Shown in pieces: positions 29,922 to 41,742 of a stretch of DNA of 64,000 nt. The stretch spans positions 1 to 64,000 of the forward strand of contig CAJXMN010000004.1 in assembly GCA_913056215.1 (NCBI GenBank), in the 5' to 3' direction. The DNA comes from an uncultured Flavobacteriales bacterium. GTDB lineage: Bacteria; Bacteroidota; Bacteroidia; Flavobacteriales_D; Crocinitomicaceae. The notes under the pieces are model-generated. The model made no database searches, was not told the DNA's origin, and worked only from the letters and a program-made list of their open reading frames with translations. The translations under genes were made by a program, and so were the position numbers. Position 1 is the first letter of the stretch. Each line of letters starts with the position of its first letter.

Positions 29922-30614
29922 TTAAGGTCTTTCTAGCGATGTGATCTCTGTGTATCCCGTTAACTTGCCTCTTTTATTGTAGGATTCAGAGCGAATGACA
30001 CCAAACCCAGGTAGAAACCATTCTTTTCCTGTAGATTCAATAGTTAAAATTTTGTTTTTAACGGTTGTTTTTTGTTCCAGCACCACACAATCAAAATTTC
30101 CCACTTCGGTTTCAATATTCTCTTCGTCTACAATCTTGCGTTCTTCAACGATCGTTTCGATGTTCATGAGCGTCATACCACCTGACCCTGCTTTAACTGT
30201 CACGCGTGCATCAGGTAGCGTCGTGCCTACCTGCGCCTTTGTGGGGTACTGGATTTCTGAAGCATCTACTTCGACGTCCATATCTTCGAGACCCTCATAC
30301 GTTTCTGGCGAAGTGAATTGTTCCATACTCATGTTTAACACGCCATCTTTACAGCGTATTTCAGTTGTTGATGCTGTAAGTGAATTACCTTTTTTATCGA
30401 AAACTTCGAGTGCAATCTTCCAGAAATACCCGTCCTCTTGTTGACCTGCTTCTAAAATTTCGAAGTGATTCTTTCCTTGAGCTTTTCCGCGTTTGTTGTA
30501 ATCGGTGACCTCCCATTTTAATCCAGGTTGGAGCATTGTAGCTTGTTTACAAGGCTGTGAGAACACTAATGTATTTAAATAGAGCAACGATAATGTGAAA
30601 AATAGATACTTCAT
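29922..30614 (-). CDS. secreted hypothetical protein
   Basis: Signal peptide MKYLFFTLSLLYLNTLVFSQ; 230 aa. Confidence 0.65.
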   Translation of the reverse strand: MKYLFFTLSLLYLNTLVFSQPCKQATMLQPGLKWEVTDYNKRGKAQGKNHFEILEAGQQEDGYFWKIALEVFDKKGNSLTASTTEIRCKDGVLNMSMEQFTSPETYEGLEDMDVEVDASEIQYPTKAQVGTTLPDARVTVKAGSGGMTLMNIETIVEERKIVDEENIETEVGNFDCVVLEQKTTVKNKILTIESTGKEWFLPGFGVIRSESYNKRGKLTGYTEITSLERP

Positions 30615-30922
30615 GTTTGTTATTTAAATAACACCAACCTGTTAGTCAGTGATGTATGAGCAAGTAAAAATAGTTAAAACGGTCAATGTTTCAAAAAATA
30701 CAGCATAAACAAAGTTGTCAAGGTATATTTTTCGTGATTTCCACGATATCTGTATGGAACTTTGAGGATAATTATTATATCTTTGCGGGTCGTTAGGCTC
30801 TTTTTCGTCGCTTTTCGAATATGTCTTTGAAAGAGGTCACTTGAAGGGGGATGATTTGAGTTGTTTTATGGCGCTTTGGATACCTTGAAAATGATTGATA
30901 AAAGGTGTCTATTTCGTCACAC

Positions 30923-30949
30923 AAAATGGCTCCGTGGCGCAACTGAATA
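30923..30949 (+). repeat. duplicated 5' fragment of tRNA-Arg
   Basis: aaaatggctccgtggcgcaactgaata identical to 30978-31004. Confidence 0.95.
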
Positions 30950-30982
30950 CTTTTGGTATTTAGTCGCTCCACTTCGCAAAAT

Positions 30983-31056
30983 GGCTCCGTGGCGCAACTG
31001 AATAGCGCATCAGATTTCGGCTCTGAGGGTTGCAGGTTTGAATCCTGCCGGGGTCA
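30983..31056 (+). tRNA. tRNA-Arg(TCG)
   Basis: Cloverleaf: GGCTCCG/CGGGGTC acceptor, GCGC/GCGC D stem, TCAGA-TTTCGGC-TCTGA anticodon arm, GCAGG-TTTGAAT-CCTGC T arm. Confidence 0.95.
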
Positions 31057-31124
31057 CAAAGAATGGAAAAGCTCAACGCTCAGCGTTGGGCTTTTTTTAT
31101 ACGCTTTATTTCGCAGTCTGAAAA
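31043..31124. repeat. direct repeat copy 1 (tRNA-Arg 3' end plus terminator)
   Basis: 48 nt identical with 35598-35645, then near-identical to 35679. Confidence 0.95.
31068..31098 (+). terminator. tRNA-Arg terminator
   Basis: AAGCTCAACGCTCAGCGTTGGGCTTTTTTT. Confidence 0.85.
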
Positions 31125-31223
31125 CGGGTCAAGTGCAAAAGTTGGGGACTAAGCATAAAGCTTAGTTAATCTCAACAAAAAGTATTAATCCTTAAATCTC
31201 TCCCCAACTTCTGAGACTGATCT

Positions 31224-31240
31224 CTAATTAATGCGACAGA
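31224..31240. repeat. 17-bp inverted repeat, left arm
   Basis: attaatgcgacagaacc = reverse complement of 35346-35362. Confidence 0.9.
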
Positions 31241-31438
31241 ACCATATGTGCGAACAATATCGGGTTGGGGCTTAATTGAATTCTAGAGTATATCTAAAGT
31301 GCTGATTTCGAATGATACAAATTTGACTGATAGTTCTGCTGTCTTTTTAGAGATGTTGATTAGATAATTAATTATATTTACAACAATAGTCTCAAGGAGG
31401 TTAACCTAATAATCGTAAAATAAATTTAAAGCGAAATA

Positions 31439-34400
31439 TTGAAGAGCAAAATTAATTATATAATTGCGAGCTTAATACTTGCTTCATGTAGTGGAAAAAA
31501 AGATATTGAAACAAATCCACCTCCGTTAAATCACCAATATCAAACTGTTGAGGCCAACCCTGAAAATGGATACATTGTCAATAGCGTTACTGGGGACACT
31601 ATTAATCCAATTGTTCTTGAAAGTGGTGATACAGTTCGAACAGGTGTTCCAATAGATACTAAAGGGAAAATAATTGATATGGATAGTTGTACGCAAGCCA
31701 AAACTATTCCTGTGAAACATCCTGATAGTAGTTTTAATGCCAATCCCAATGTAAAATACGTTCCGGATAATCTAAAGGTTAGATTTGTAAACCATGACTC
31801 ACTCAACAAATTTTCAGTCCAGAAAATTAACGATTTACCTTCCGATAATTCGCAAAGTGTTCTTTCGCACTATATTCTCAACTCAACCGGTGATACTGTT
31901 CTAACAGGCTTACCTCAACCTGTGAAAGGAAAAGTAGTAAAAGTTAAACAACCTCGAGCTACATCAGCGCTTCCTCCAGAGTTTAAAGACGCTGCGATTG
32001 CTAATATCCAGTATTTAGATGTGGATCATGGTATGTCATCCTCATATGTTATTTCAAGTGCTCAGGATAGAGACGGAAATCTTTGGTTTGGCACGAACGG
32101 AGGTGGAGTAGGTAAATATGATGGAAATGTTTTTATGCATTTCACCATAGATAATGGATTGATTAATAGTATTGTAAGGACTATTTTGGAAGATACGAGA
32201 GGAAACCTTTGGTTTGGAACTGACGGAGGGATAAGCATGTATGACGGTCGAAGTTTTACGAATTTCACCGAGAAACAAGGCCTAAGTAGCAATAAAATTA
32301 AATCAATTATAGAAGATAAGAATGGAAACATTTGGTTCGCTTCGCTTGGTGGGGGAGTGAGTAAATTTGACGGGGAGTGTTTGATCCATTTCACTAAGAA
32401 AGAAGGATTAAGCAGTAATGACATAAGGACGCTTAAGGAAGATAGGGATGGTAACTTATGGTTAGGAACAGCTCGCCAGGGAATAATTAAATATGATGGA
32501 AAATCCTTTACACACTTTACGGAGAAGGACGGTTTGAGTAATAATAAAGTGTGGTCTATTCTCGAGGATTCAAGAGGAGACCTTTGGTTCGGCACTTATG
32601 GTGGTGGAGTCAATAAATATGACGGAAAATCCTTTACACACATAACTGAAAAAGAAGGATTAAGTAGTAATACCATATGGTCGATTCATGAGGATTCGAG
32701 TGGAAATCTATGGTTCGGAACTCGTAATGGAGGAGTTAATAAGTATGATGGAAAATCCCTTACGCACTATACGGAGAGGGAAGGTCTAAGCAATAACTCA
32801 GTCTGGTCTATTTTAGAAGATAACTCGGGTAATCTTTGGTTCAGTACGAATGGTGGTGGGGTATCTAAATATGATAGTAGATCATTTAAGCATTATACGG
32901 TAGAGGAAGGATTAAGCAATAGTTTAGTAATGTCTGCTGGAGAGGATAAGATGGGAAACTTATGGTTTGGTACAATTGGAGGTGGAGTGAGTAAATATAA
33001 TGGAAAATCTTTTTCACATTACACAAAAAATGAAGGTTTACCAAATAACGTAATCATGTCTATCATAGAAGATAAGGATGAAAATATTTGGCTCGCAACA
33101 TATGGCGGAGGAGTATGTAAGTATGATGGAGAATCTTTAACTCACTTTACAGAGAAACAAGGTCTAAGCGACAATGCTGTCCTTTGTATTTTGGAGGACA
33201 AAGAAGGAAATATATGGTTTGGTACTAAAAGCCATGGAGTAAGTAAATATGATGGTAAATCATTCACGCATTACACTGTGGAAGAAGGTTTAAGTAGCAA
33301 TTTTGTATGGTCGATTCTCGAGGATAAGACTGGAAATATTTGGTTCAGCACTATGGGCGGCGGAGTAACTAAGTATGACGGTAAGTCATTTGTGCATTAC
33401 ACTGAAAAAGAAGGGTTAAGTAATAATTTTGTTTATTCAATAATAGAAGATAAGAAGGGAAAACTTTGGTTTGGCACCAATGAGGGGATTACAAGATATG
33501 ATGGCAAATCCTTTGTTTACTTTACAGAAAAGAATGGCTTAAGTGATAATGTTGTTTTTTCATTAATAGATGATAATGAAAATAACATCTGGGCAGGCAC
33601 TGAAAATGGCCTTACGCTTTTTGATTTTGATGAATACGGGAGAGCTAGCACTCAAAACGAAGAAGAATTGAAGAAAGATTTAACTGATGACCATTTTTCG
33701 CTGTATAGATTCAAAAAACCAGATGGTCTTAAAGGTTTGGATTTTCAGGTGAATAGTGCCTTTCTTGATAGTGAAAGTCGGATGTGGTGGGGCAGTGGTA
33801 AAAGCTTGACATCCCTCGCTATGAAAAAATTTGAGGTCGCGCAAACTTCACCAGCAGTTTTTCTTAGACAGTTGGACATTGACGAACAATTTATCGATTA
33901 TCGTAACTTGCCAGATAGTCTTGCAAATAGTATTAAAATGAAGGATGCGCAGGTATTCAATAATTATCCACTCAATTTAGAACTTCCTTATTATAAAAAT
34001 CATCTCACATTCCATTTCTCAGCCATAGATTGGTTTGCTCCGTATAAAATTCAATACAGTTACATCATGGAAGGTTTAAATACAACCTGGAGTAATCCTA
34101 CTAAAGAGCCTAAAGCTGATTACCGGAATCTTTCTTACGGTACATACACTTTTAAAGTAAGAGCCATTGGCGAAAGTGGAGATTGGAGTGAACCTTTTGA
34201 ATATACATTTACCATTACCCCTCCATGGTGGCATACCTGGTGGGCACGTGGTCTCTATGTTCTCTTCGCTATTACTTTCATTTTTATACTGTTTAGATGG
34301 AGAACAGCAAAACTTAAAAAACGTCAAATTGAATTGGAGTTTGAAGTCGATAGCGCAACACATGAGATAAGAATGCAAAAAGAAGTGGTAGAAAAACAAA

Positions 34401-35203
34401 AAAAAGAAGTTGAAAATCAAAAAGGGATAATAGAAGAAACTCATAAAGAGATTACTGATTCGATTAGTTACGCGAGACGAATCCAGAATGCGATTTTACC
34501 ACCTTATAAATTAATAAAACAGTATCTGCCTGAAAGCTTTATACTGTATAAGCCTAAAGATGTTGTAGCTGGTGATTTTTATTGGATGGAAAAAATGGAG
34601 GGGCGAATATTGATTGCCGCGGCAGACTGCACAGGACATGGAGTTCCTGGCGCTATGGTTAGTGTAGTTTGTAATAATGGGTTGAATAGAAGTGTCAGAG
34701 AATATGGGTTAACCGATCCGGGAGGAATATTGAACATGACAAGAGATATTATTGTTCAAGAATTTGAAAAAAGTGAAAATGATGTGAATGATGGCATGGA
34801 TATAGCCCTTTGCAAGCTTGATTTCAAGTCTCCCTCTCAGACTGTTCTTCATTACGCAGGAGCACATAATCCACTCTGGATTATACGAAATAACGAAATA
34901 TTGGAAACCAAGGCCAATAAACAACCTATAGGAAAGTTTCACAAACCTCAACCTTTCACTACACACACTTTTGAATTGCAAAAAGGAGATACTATCTATC
35001 TATTCTCGGATGGTTATGTGGATCAGTTCGGAGGAGAGAAAGGAAAGAAATTCAAAGCAACTAAATTTCGTAAGTTATTGCTCTCCGTCCAAAACAAACC
35101 GATGGAGGAACAACGGGTAATAATTGACGAGACTTTTGAAGCCTGGAAAGGGAATTTGGAACAGGTGGATGATGTATGCGTTATTGGGGTGAGAATTGAA
35201 TGA
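31439..35203 (+). CDS. lipoprotein-like two-component-regulator-propeller protein with Y_Y_Y and SpoIIE/PP2C phosphatase domains
   Basis: About 14 repeats 'GLSNNxVWSILEDxxGNLWFGTxGGGVSKYDGKSFTHFTEKE'; 'YRNLSYGTYTFKVRA'; TM; 'GDFYWMEKMEGRILIAAADCTGHGVPGAMVSVV'; TTG start. Confidence 0.92.
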   Translation: MKSKINYIIASLILASCSGKKDIETNPPPLNHQYQTVEANPENGYIVNSVTGDTINPIVLESGDTVRTGVPIDTKGKIIDMDSCTQAKTIPVKHPDSSFNANPNVKYVPDNLKVRFVNHDSLNKFSVQKINDLPSDNSQSVLSHYILNSTGDTVLTGLPQPVKGKVVKVKQPRATSALPPEFKDAAIANIQYLDVDHGMSSSYVISSAQDRDGNLWFGTNGGGVGKYDGNVFMHFTIDNGLINSIVRTILEDTRGNLWFGTDGGISMYDGRSFTNFTEKQGLSSNKIKSIIEDKNGNIWFASLGGGVSKFDGECLIHFTKKEGLSSNDIRTLKEDRDGNLWLGTARQGIIKYDGKSFTHFTEKDGLSNNKVWSILEDSRGDLWFGTYGGGVNKYDGKSFTHITEKEGLSSNTIWSIHEDSSGNLWFGTRNGGVNKYDGKSLTHYTEREGLSNNSVWSILEDNSGNLWFSTNGGGVSKYDSRSFKHYTVEEGLSNSLVMSAGEDKMGNLWFGTIGGGVSKYNGKSFSHYTKNEGLPNNVIMSIIEDKDENIWLATYGGGVCKYDGESLTHFTEKQGLSDNAVLCILEDKEGNIWFGTKSHGVSKYDGKSFTHYTVEEGLSSNFVWSILEDKTGNIWFSTMGGGVTKYDGKSFVHYTEKEGLSNNFVYSIIEDKKGKLWFGTNEGITRYDGKSFVYFTEKNGLSDNVVFSLIDDNENNIWAGTENGLTLFDFDEYGRASTQNEEELKKDLTDDHFSLYRFKKPDGLKGLDFQVNSAFLDSESRMWWGSGKSLTSLAMKKFEVAQTSPAVFLRQLDIDEQFIDYRNLPDSLANSIKMKDAQVFNNYPLNLELPYYKNHLTFHFSAIDWFAPYKIQYSYIMEGLNTTWSNPTKEPKADYRNLSYGTYTFKVRAIGESGDWSEPFEYTFTITPPWWHTWWARGLYVLFAITFIFILFRWRTAKLKKRQIELEFEVDSATHEIRMQKEVVEKQKKEVENQKGIIEETHKEITDSISYARRIQNAILPPYKLIKQYLPESFILYKPKDVVAGDFYWMEKMEGRILIAAADCTGHGVPGAMVSVVCNNGLNRSVREYGLTDPGGILNMTRDIIVQEFEKSENDVNDGMDIALCKLDFKSPSQTVLHYAGAHNPLWIIRNNEILETKANKQPIGKFHKPQPFTTHTFELQKGDTIYLFSDGYVDQFGGEKGKKFKATKFRKLLLSVQNKPMEEQRVIIDETFEAWKGNLEQVDDVCVIGVRIE

Positions 35204-35345
35204 TCGTTCTATAACACAGCCTAAAAAGAACCCTACGGGTCACTCTTGCTTACCTTTATCCAAATTGTTAATTTGAACTATCAAGAAGATAATTATAGGA
35301 ACTTTACTCGGATTTATTTTATGTGCAGGATCTTGGTTCATTACG

Positions 35346-35362
35346 GTTCTGTCGCATTAATC
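35346..35362. repeat. 17-bp inverted repeat, right arm
   Basis: ggttctgtcgcattaat. Confidence 0.9.
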
Positions 35363-35550
35363 TCATCACGATTGAAAAATACCAGTTTTTAAGTGAAATC
35401 TAGCCATCAATGATAGGAATATCTTGAATGAAGATGATTCTTCAATATAACCTCTATCCCTGCTAAGGTTCGCTGAGTAGATTCGAACTTTGAATTCTAC
35501 GCAATAGCGTTTCTTATAAAGAGCATCAAAATTAATGAAGTTCCTCAAAG
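35346..35550 (-). pseudogene. possible decayed IS transposase C-terminal remnant
   Basis: Minus-strand 'ALYKKRYCVE...' and, in another frame, '..ISLKNWYFSIV', ending next to IS-like terminus GCGACAGAACC. Confidence 0.3.
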
Positions 35551-35597
35551 TTCTCCAATAAGTTTAGCTACGTTGCTACCTTCGGTGGTGAACTATT

Positions 35598-35679
35598 TCC
35601 TGCCGGGGTCACAAAGAATGGAAAAGCTCAACGCTCAGCGTTGGGTTTTTTTATCCGTTCTATTTCGTAGTCTGAAAAC
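35598..35679. repeat. direct repeat copy 2 (partial tRNA-Arg 3' end plus terminator)
   Basis: tcctgccggggtcacaaagaatggaaaagctcaacgctcagcgttggg identical to 31043-31090. Confidence 0.95.
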
Positions 35680-35846
35680 TTGTTTTCAAGCGGAGAAAAA
35701 AAGATAGAATTTCATTTGTTGATTTCAGTTTTTTGGCGTATATAAAAAAGTTGTGGTGCATTTGAACCGAATTACATTTTTAGAAATACTTAAATTCTAT
35801 GCTAACATCAATAGTAAATAAATAATGAATGATATTTAATTGAACT

Positions 35847-36206
35847 ATGAGTATATCTCTTGATAATCCTTTATTTATAATTCCATTCTCGACTGGACTA
35901 GTATTTTTGCTTGTCGGATTGATAATGTTAAAATTTCCACCAAAAAAAATAAATGGGCTGTATGGATATAGAACTACGAGTTCAATGAAAAATCAAAAAA
36001 GGTGGGATTTTTCTCAAAAATTCTCAGCGATTGAATTGATTAAACTTGGATCAGTTTTAGCTTTAACTTCTATTATTGGTTTAATATACAATCCAGATGG
36101 TAATCTGGGAATGTTATTAGGGTTAGGATTAATGATATTCATGGTCGTGCTTTTAATTATACGAGTTGAAAAAGCAATTAAGAATAAATTTAAAAAAGAA
36201 GAATGA
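35847..36206 (+). CDS. SdpI-family membrane protein
   Basis: 'FPPKKINGLYGYRTTSSMKNQKRWDFSQKFSA'. Confidence 0.85.
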   Translation: MSISLDNPLFIIPFSTGLVFLLVGLIMLKFPPKKINGLYGYRTTSSMKNQKRWDFSQKFSAIELIKLGSVLALTSIIGLIYNPDGNLGMLLGLGLMIFMVVLLIIRVEKAIKNKFKKEE

Positions 36207-36211
36207 CGACG

Positions 36212-36289
36212 CCACAACGTCACCTAAGCTTCAGCTCTTTAAGTGCATTCGTGGTAGCGCCTCGAAAGCTTAGCTGAGGACCGTTATGG
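36212..36289 (+). repeat. attC-like site (candidate) after SdpI-family gene
   Basis: CCACAAC (36212-36218) ... CCTAAGC / GCTGAGG ... ACC GTTATGG (36283-36289), nested complementarity. Confidence 0.45.
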
Positions 36290-36342
36290 ATAGTGGCGAT
36301 TTGATACCTAGAAACCGTTGCTACAATTGCGAGCAAAAGCAT

Positions 36343-36591
36343 ATGAAGTATCTAATTTTAACAGCTACAATAATTATTTCATTACTCTCCTTTTGGTTAG
36401 GTTGCCTTTATTTTGGACGAGTATTTCTAGATTACAACTCAGAAGGTAGATATTACTCAGTCGAAGAGGGTACAGTATATTTAGAACAGACTTGTGAAGT
36501 ATTTGGAGTTCTAACAATAGTGGGAATAGTTATCAGTTCTCTTTTGGTGATATGCTCTTATAGGTACTTTAAAAAGCGTGAAAACAAATAA
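36343..36591 (+). CDS. small membrane protein
   Basis: Two hydrophobic segments; 'MKYLILTATIIISLLSFWLGCLYFG'. Confidence 0.5.
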   Translation: MKYLILTATIIISLLSFWLGCLYFGRVFLDYNSEGRYYSVEEGTVYLEQTCEVFGVLTIVGIVISSLLVICSYRYFKKRENK

Positions 36592-36984
36592 TTTTTGTGT
36601 TGAAGAAGTTCATTGTTCGCATAATATGATGTGAGAGCGTTGTTTCGATTCTGAAATATCGATTATCAATAGTTTATAGTGTTATTAGGGGTTTAACTAA
36701 TCGCACAGAGAAGCTAGTAAAACCACCATTTTTCGTTATAAAGTCACGAGGTCTACAATGGAATTCGATTTTCTTAATTCGCTTAGTGAGTAGCTTAAAA
36801 CGCTTTTCAATACCAACTCAAGAGGTTCTTTCATCCCTTACTGAAGAGCTTTAAATAAATACGCAGAAGAAATTTATAGCTACGAGGATACTGAAATCGT
36901 TTGGGCTGCTAACAGCATCTTTTTTGTCTATAAAAGGACGTTTTAGTTGTCGTTTTTTTACTATATTTTAGTCTAATTTTATAA

Positions 36985-39162
<2,178 letters not shown>

Positions 39163-39180
39163 CTACGCATAAGTTCAAAG

Positions 39181-39217
39181 AAAGCGAGTTGTTAGTTATA
39201 GCAACTCGCTTTTATTT
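39181..39217 (+). terminator. katG terminator
   Basis: AAAGCGAGTTG...CAACTCGCTTTTATTTT. Confidence 0.88.
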
Positions 39218-39452
39218 TAAATTTAATTTATGTATCATCTTCGTATTCAACTACCTAAAATAAAAACACATCTAGCTTTTGGCAAGTTGTAACTTTTCTG
39301 CATGTCGGGTTCAGGATTATTGTTCATTCTATCTATTGCTTTTCCTAGTGCCCTTCCTGCGTTCTCGACTTTCTCGACTGTCACCACGGTTGACACACAT
39401 GATCGCCTAAGCCCAATCATCATACAGGTCAAGCTAAACAGAATGAGTAACG

Positions 39453-41555
39453 TTACCTTAAAACGGATACAGATCCTGTAATAATATTCGATTTGGTATT
39501 ATCTAATTTGTACTTGATTTTCCAGTTGTAAGTTCCATCTGGAACCATTTTTCCATTATGCGTACCATCCCATGCATCTAAGGAGTTATTTGTAGTCCAT
39601 ATTAACTGCCCCCATCTATTGTAAATTGAGATGGACTCAACGGTATTGTTAATATCTGACACTCTAAATACATCATTGTCACCGCTCCCATCAGGTGTAA
39701 AAGCATTAGGGACGTAAATAAATGCGGAACTTTCTACATTTACCAATTCATAGCGTTTATAATGACAACCATTCTTATCAATAACATTCAGTTCAGCTCG
39801 AACACTCGTTGCGCTAGCTGGGAGGTATTCTACTTTATCAACATTTTCGTAGGTTGAGCCATTTATTGTCCATGTATTTTGATAATCGGTCTGTGATGTT
39901 TCTAAATCAAAACTGATTTGATCATCATATTCTGGATGGATGGGGCTAGATGAAATGTTAAAATCGAAATTAGGAAATATTTCTACCGATGCAATGTTTG
40001 GTAACGTATAATTACAACTGGCATTACTTGTTGCTGTTAAGTTAACGGTATAGTTTCCGGGAGTGGAATACGTATGTTCTAAATTCATAGATGTACTCGT
40101 GTTTCCATCTCCCAATTCCCATTGTACTGATGAAAACTGATCAGGGTTGTCGGGAGTTATTTTTAACAATAGTTCACCACAACCACTAGTATCCAGGAGG
40201 TTTTGGTTAAATGCTATTTCGTCGACTATAACGTCTATTGTATCTGTTTGAACTGTACAAGCACCAACCTGTCTTTCAAGCCAGTAAGTTCCAGGCTCGT
40301 TGGTGGTTAGTACGGAGTCAGTGCTTCCGTCTGACCAAAGGTAGTTTTCGGATGTGTTCGATTGAATGTCCCCATCAATTTGAACATGATCACCAGCGCA
40401 AATAGTAGTGTCGTTTCCTAAGTCTAATGGCGGCTGACTTAATTGTGTGGGGTTATAGTACCATGGTAGACCATAGACTGTATTTACAGCTCCTAAGTTT
40501 ACTGCATTTTCCACATAACCACATCCTGTACCAGTCACACTAGGATTATTGATGACTCCAAGGAAATTCGACCCCGAAGGAAAAACATTGTAGTTAACAT
40601 AAATTTTATCGTCTGGTGCAATTTGTAGAGCCCCTGCTTCTCCACTTGGCGTAAGATCACCAATTTCTGTTCGTGTTGTTGAAATGTTTCCTGCGGTTAA
40701 GTCGTATTGATGTATTTTTCCGTTTCCAAGACTTCCAACGTATAGCACATTTCCGTCACGAGAGAATTCTGCTCCATTACCCCGGGTTGACGCATCTGAA
40801 TGGATCATATTAATATTTGATGCAGTTCCATTACTGTTATTGAAATCAAAAAGGAGTATGGTGCCAGAAAACAATGGTTTGGTCATCACAAATTGATTGC
40901 TTTGTGGTCTAGGTTTTAATGTGCCTTTTGCATGGTCTGAGTTATTAAAAACAACACCAATGTTGCTTGTTACAGGAGTGGTGTTAATTCCACTGTTCGT
41001 TAATTTAAAAGCGTTGAGTACTGGGTTTGTTTGATCACCATGTGTTAATATCCAGGTATCTTCGCAGTTACTGTGAGGAGAGGCACTTATCCATTCGCCA
41101 GAGTTACCTTTTAATAAAATGTTTTTGTTCGAGGTTATAACATCCCCAAGTCCTCCATTTAGTGATAGGTCTACTTCAGAATAGAAGGTGCCTATTGTGG
41201 TATTTGGGATATTGGAATGAGAACTGTTATAAATGATGTAGTACCTGTCTGTTGTATTTGGTTTTGCTAGAGCGATACACTGAGAGCTTGTACTACCATT
41301 CAAACCTGTTCCATTAGGCATAAGGTTATGATTTGAATCCCAAACTTTAACACCATTTGTATAGAAGAGTAAATTCCCATTTGCATCTGTCATTGTGTAG
41401 CACGATTCAGTTGTTTCTATCGCGCTTCCAATCGGAACAGGACTTCCTGAGGTGAAATCAAGCCCGGTATTATCTCCAAAATGCCAAAGGTCATGTTGTT
41501 GGGCGTTGATTCCAAAGGTTAAAATTAAAAAGAAAAGTAATGTTTTTGAGTTCAT
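39453..41555 (-). CDS. PKD-domain, T9SS type B sorting-domain protein
   Basis: 'VQWELGDGNTSTSMNLEHTYSTPGNYTVNLTATSN'; C-term 'FIYVPNAFTPDGSGDNDVFRVSDINNTVESISIYNRWGQLIW'. Confidence 0.92.
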   Translation of the reverse strand: MNSKTLLFFLILTFGINAQQHDLWHFGDNTGLDFTSGSPVPIGSAIETTESCYTMTDANGNLLFYTNGVKVWDSNHNLMPNGTGLNGSTSSQCIALAKPNTTDRYYIIYNSSHSNIPNTTIGTFYSEVDLSLNGGLGDVITSNKNILLKGNSGEWISASPHSNCEDTWILTHGDQTNPVLNAFKLTNSGINTTPVTSNIGVVFNNSDHAKGTLKPRPQSNQFVMTKPLFSGTILLFDFNNSNGTASNINMIHSDASTRGNGAEFSRDGNVLYVGSLGNGKIHQYDLTAGNISTTRTEIGDLTPSGEAGALQIAPDDKIYVNYNVFPSGSNFLGVINNPSVTGTGCGYVENAVNLGAVNTVYGLPWYYNPTQLSQPPLDLGNDTTICAGDHVQIDGDIQSNTSENYLWSDGSTDSVLTTNEPGTYWLERQVGACTVQTDTIDVIVDEIAFNQNLLDTSGCGELLLKITPDNPDQFSSVQWELGDGNTSTSMNLEHTYSTPGNYTVNLTATSNASCNYTLPNIASVEIFPNFDFNISSSPIHPEYDDQISFDLETSQTDYQNTWTINGSTYENVDKVEYLPASATSVRAELNVIDKNGCHYKRYELVNVESSAFIYVPNAFTPDGSGDNDVFRVSDINNTVESISIYNRWGQLIWTTNNSLDAWDGTHNGKMVPDGTYNWKIKYKLDNTKSNIITGSVSVLR

Positions 41556-41742
41556 AAAAGGGTAATTATCTTTTTCAATAAAGACTGACTTAATGAGTTT
41601 GAGGTTGTCCGGAAATCAGCTTATTGATTGAAATGTTGCTTTTAATTGATGATGTGTTTGAAATGGGTGTAGAGCTGTATAAAAATGATTTAGAAGTCAG
41701 GAGACATAAGGCTAAATTCAACTCAATCTTTCCACAGTTGTA

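Noticed and set aside
39247-39432. 61-aa minus ORF downstream of katG
   Set aside because: Short, no recognisable features; not supported as coding.
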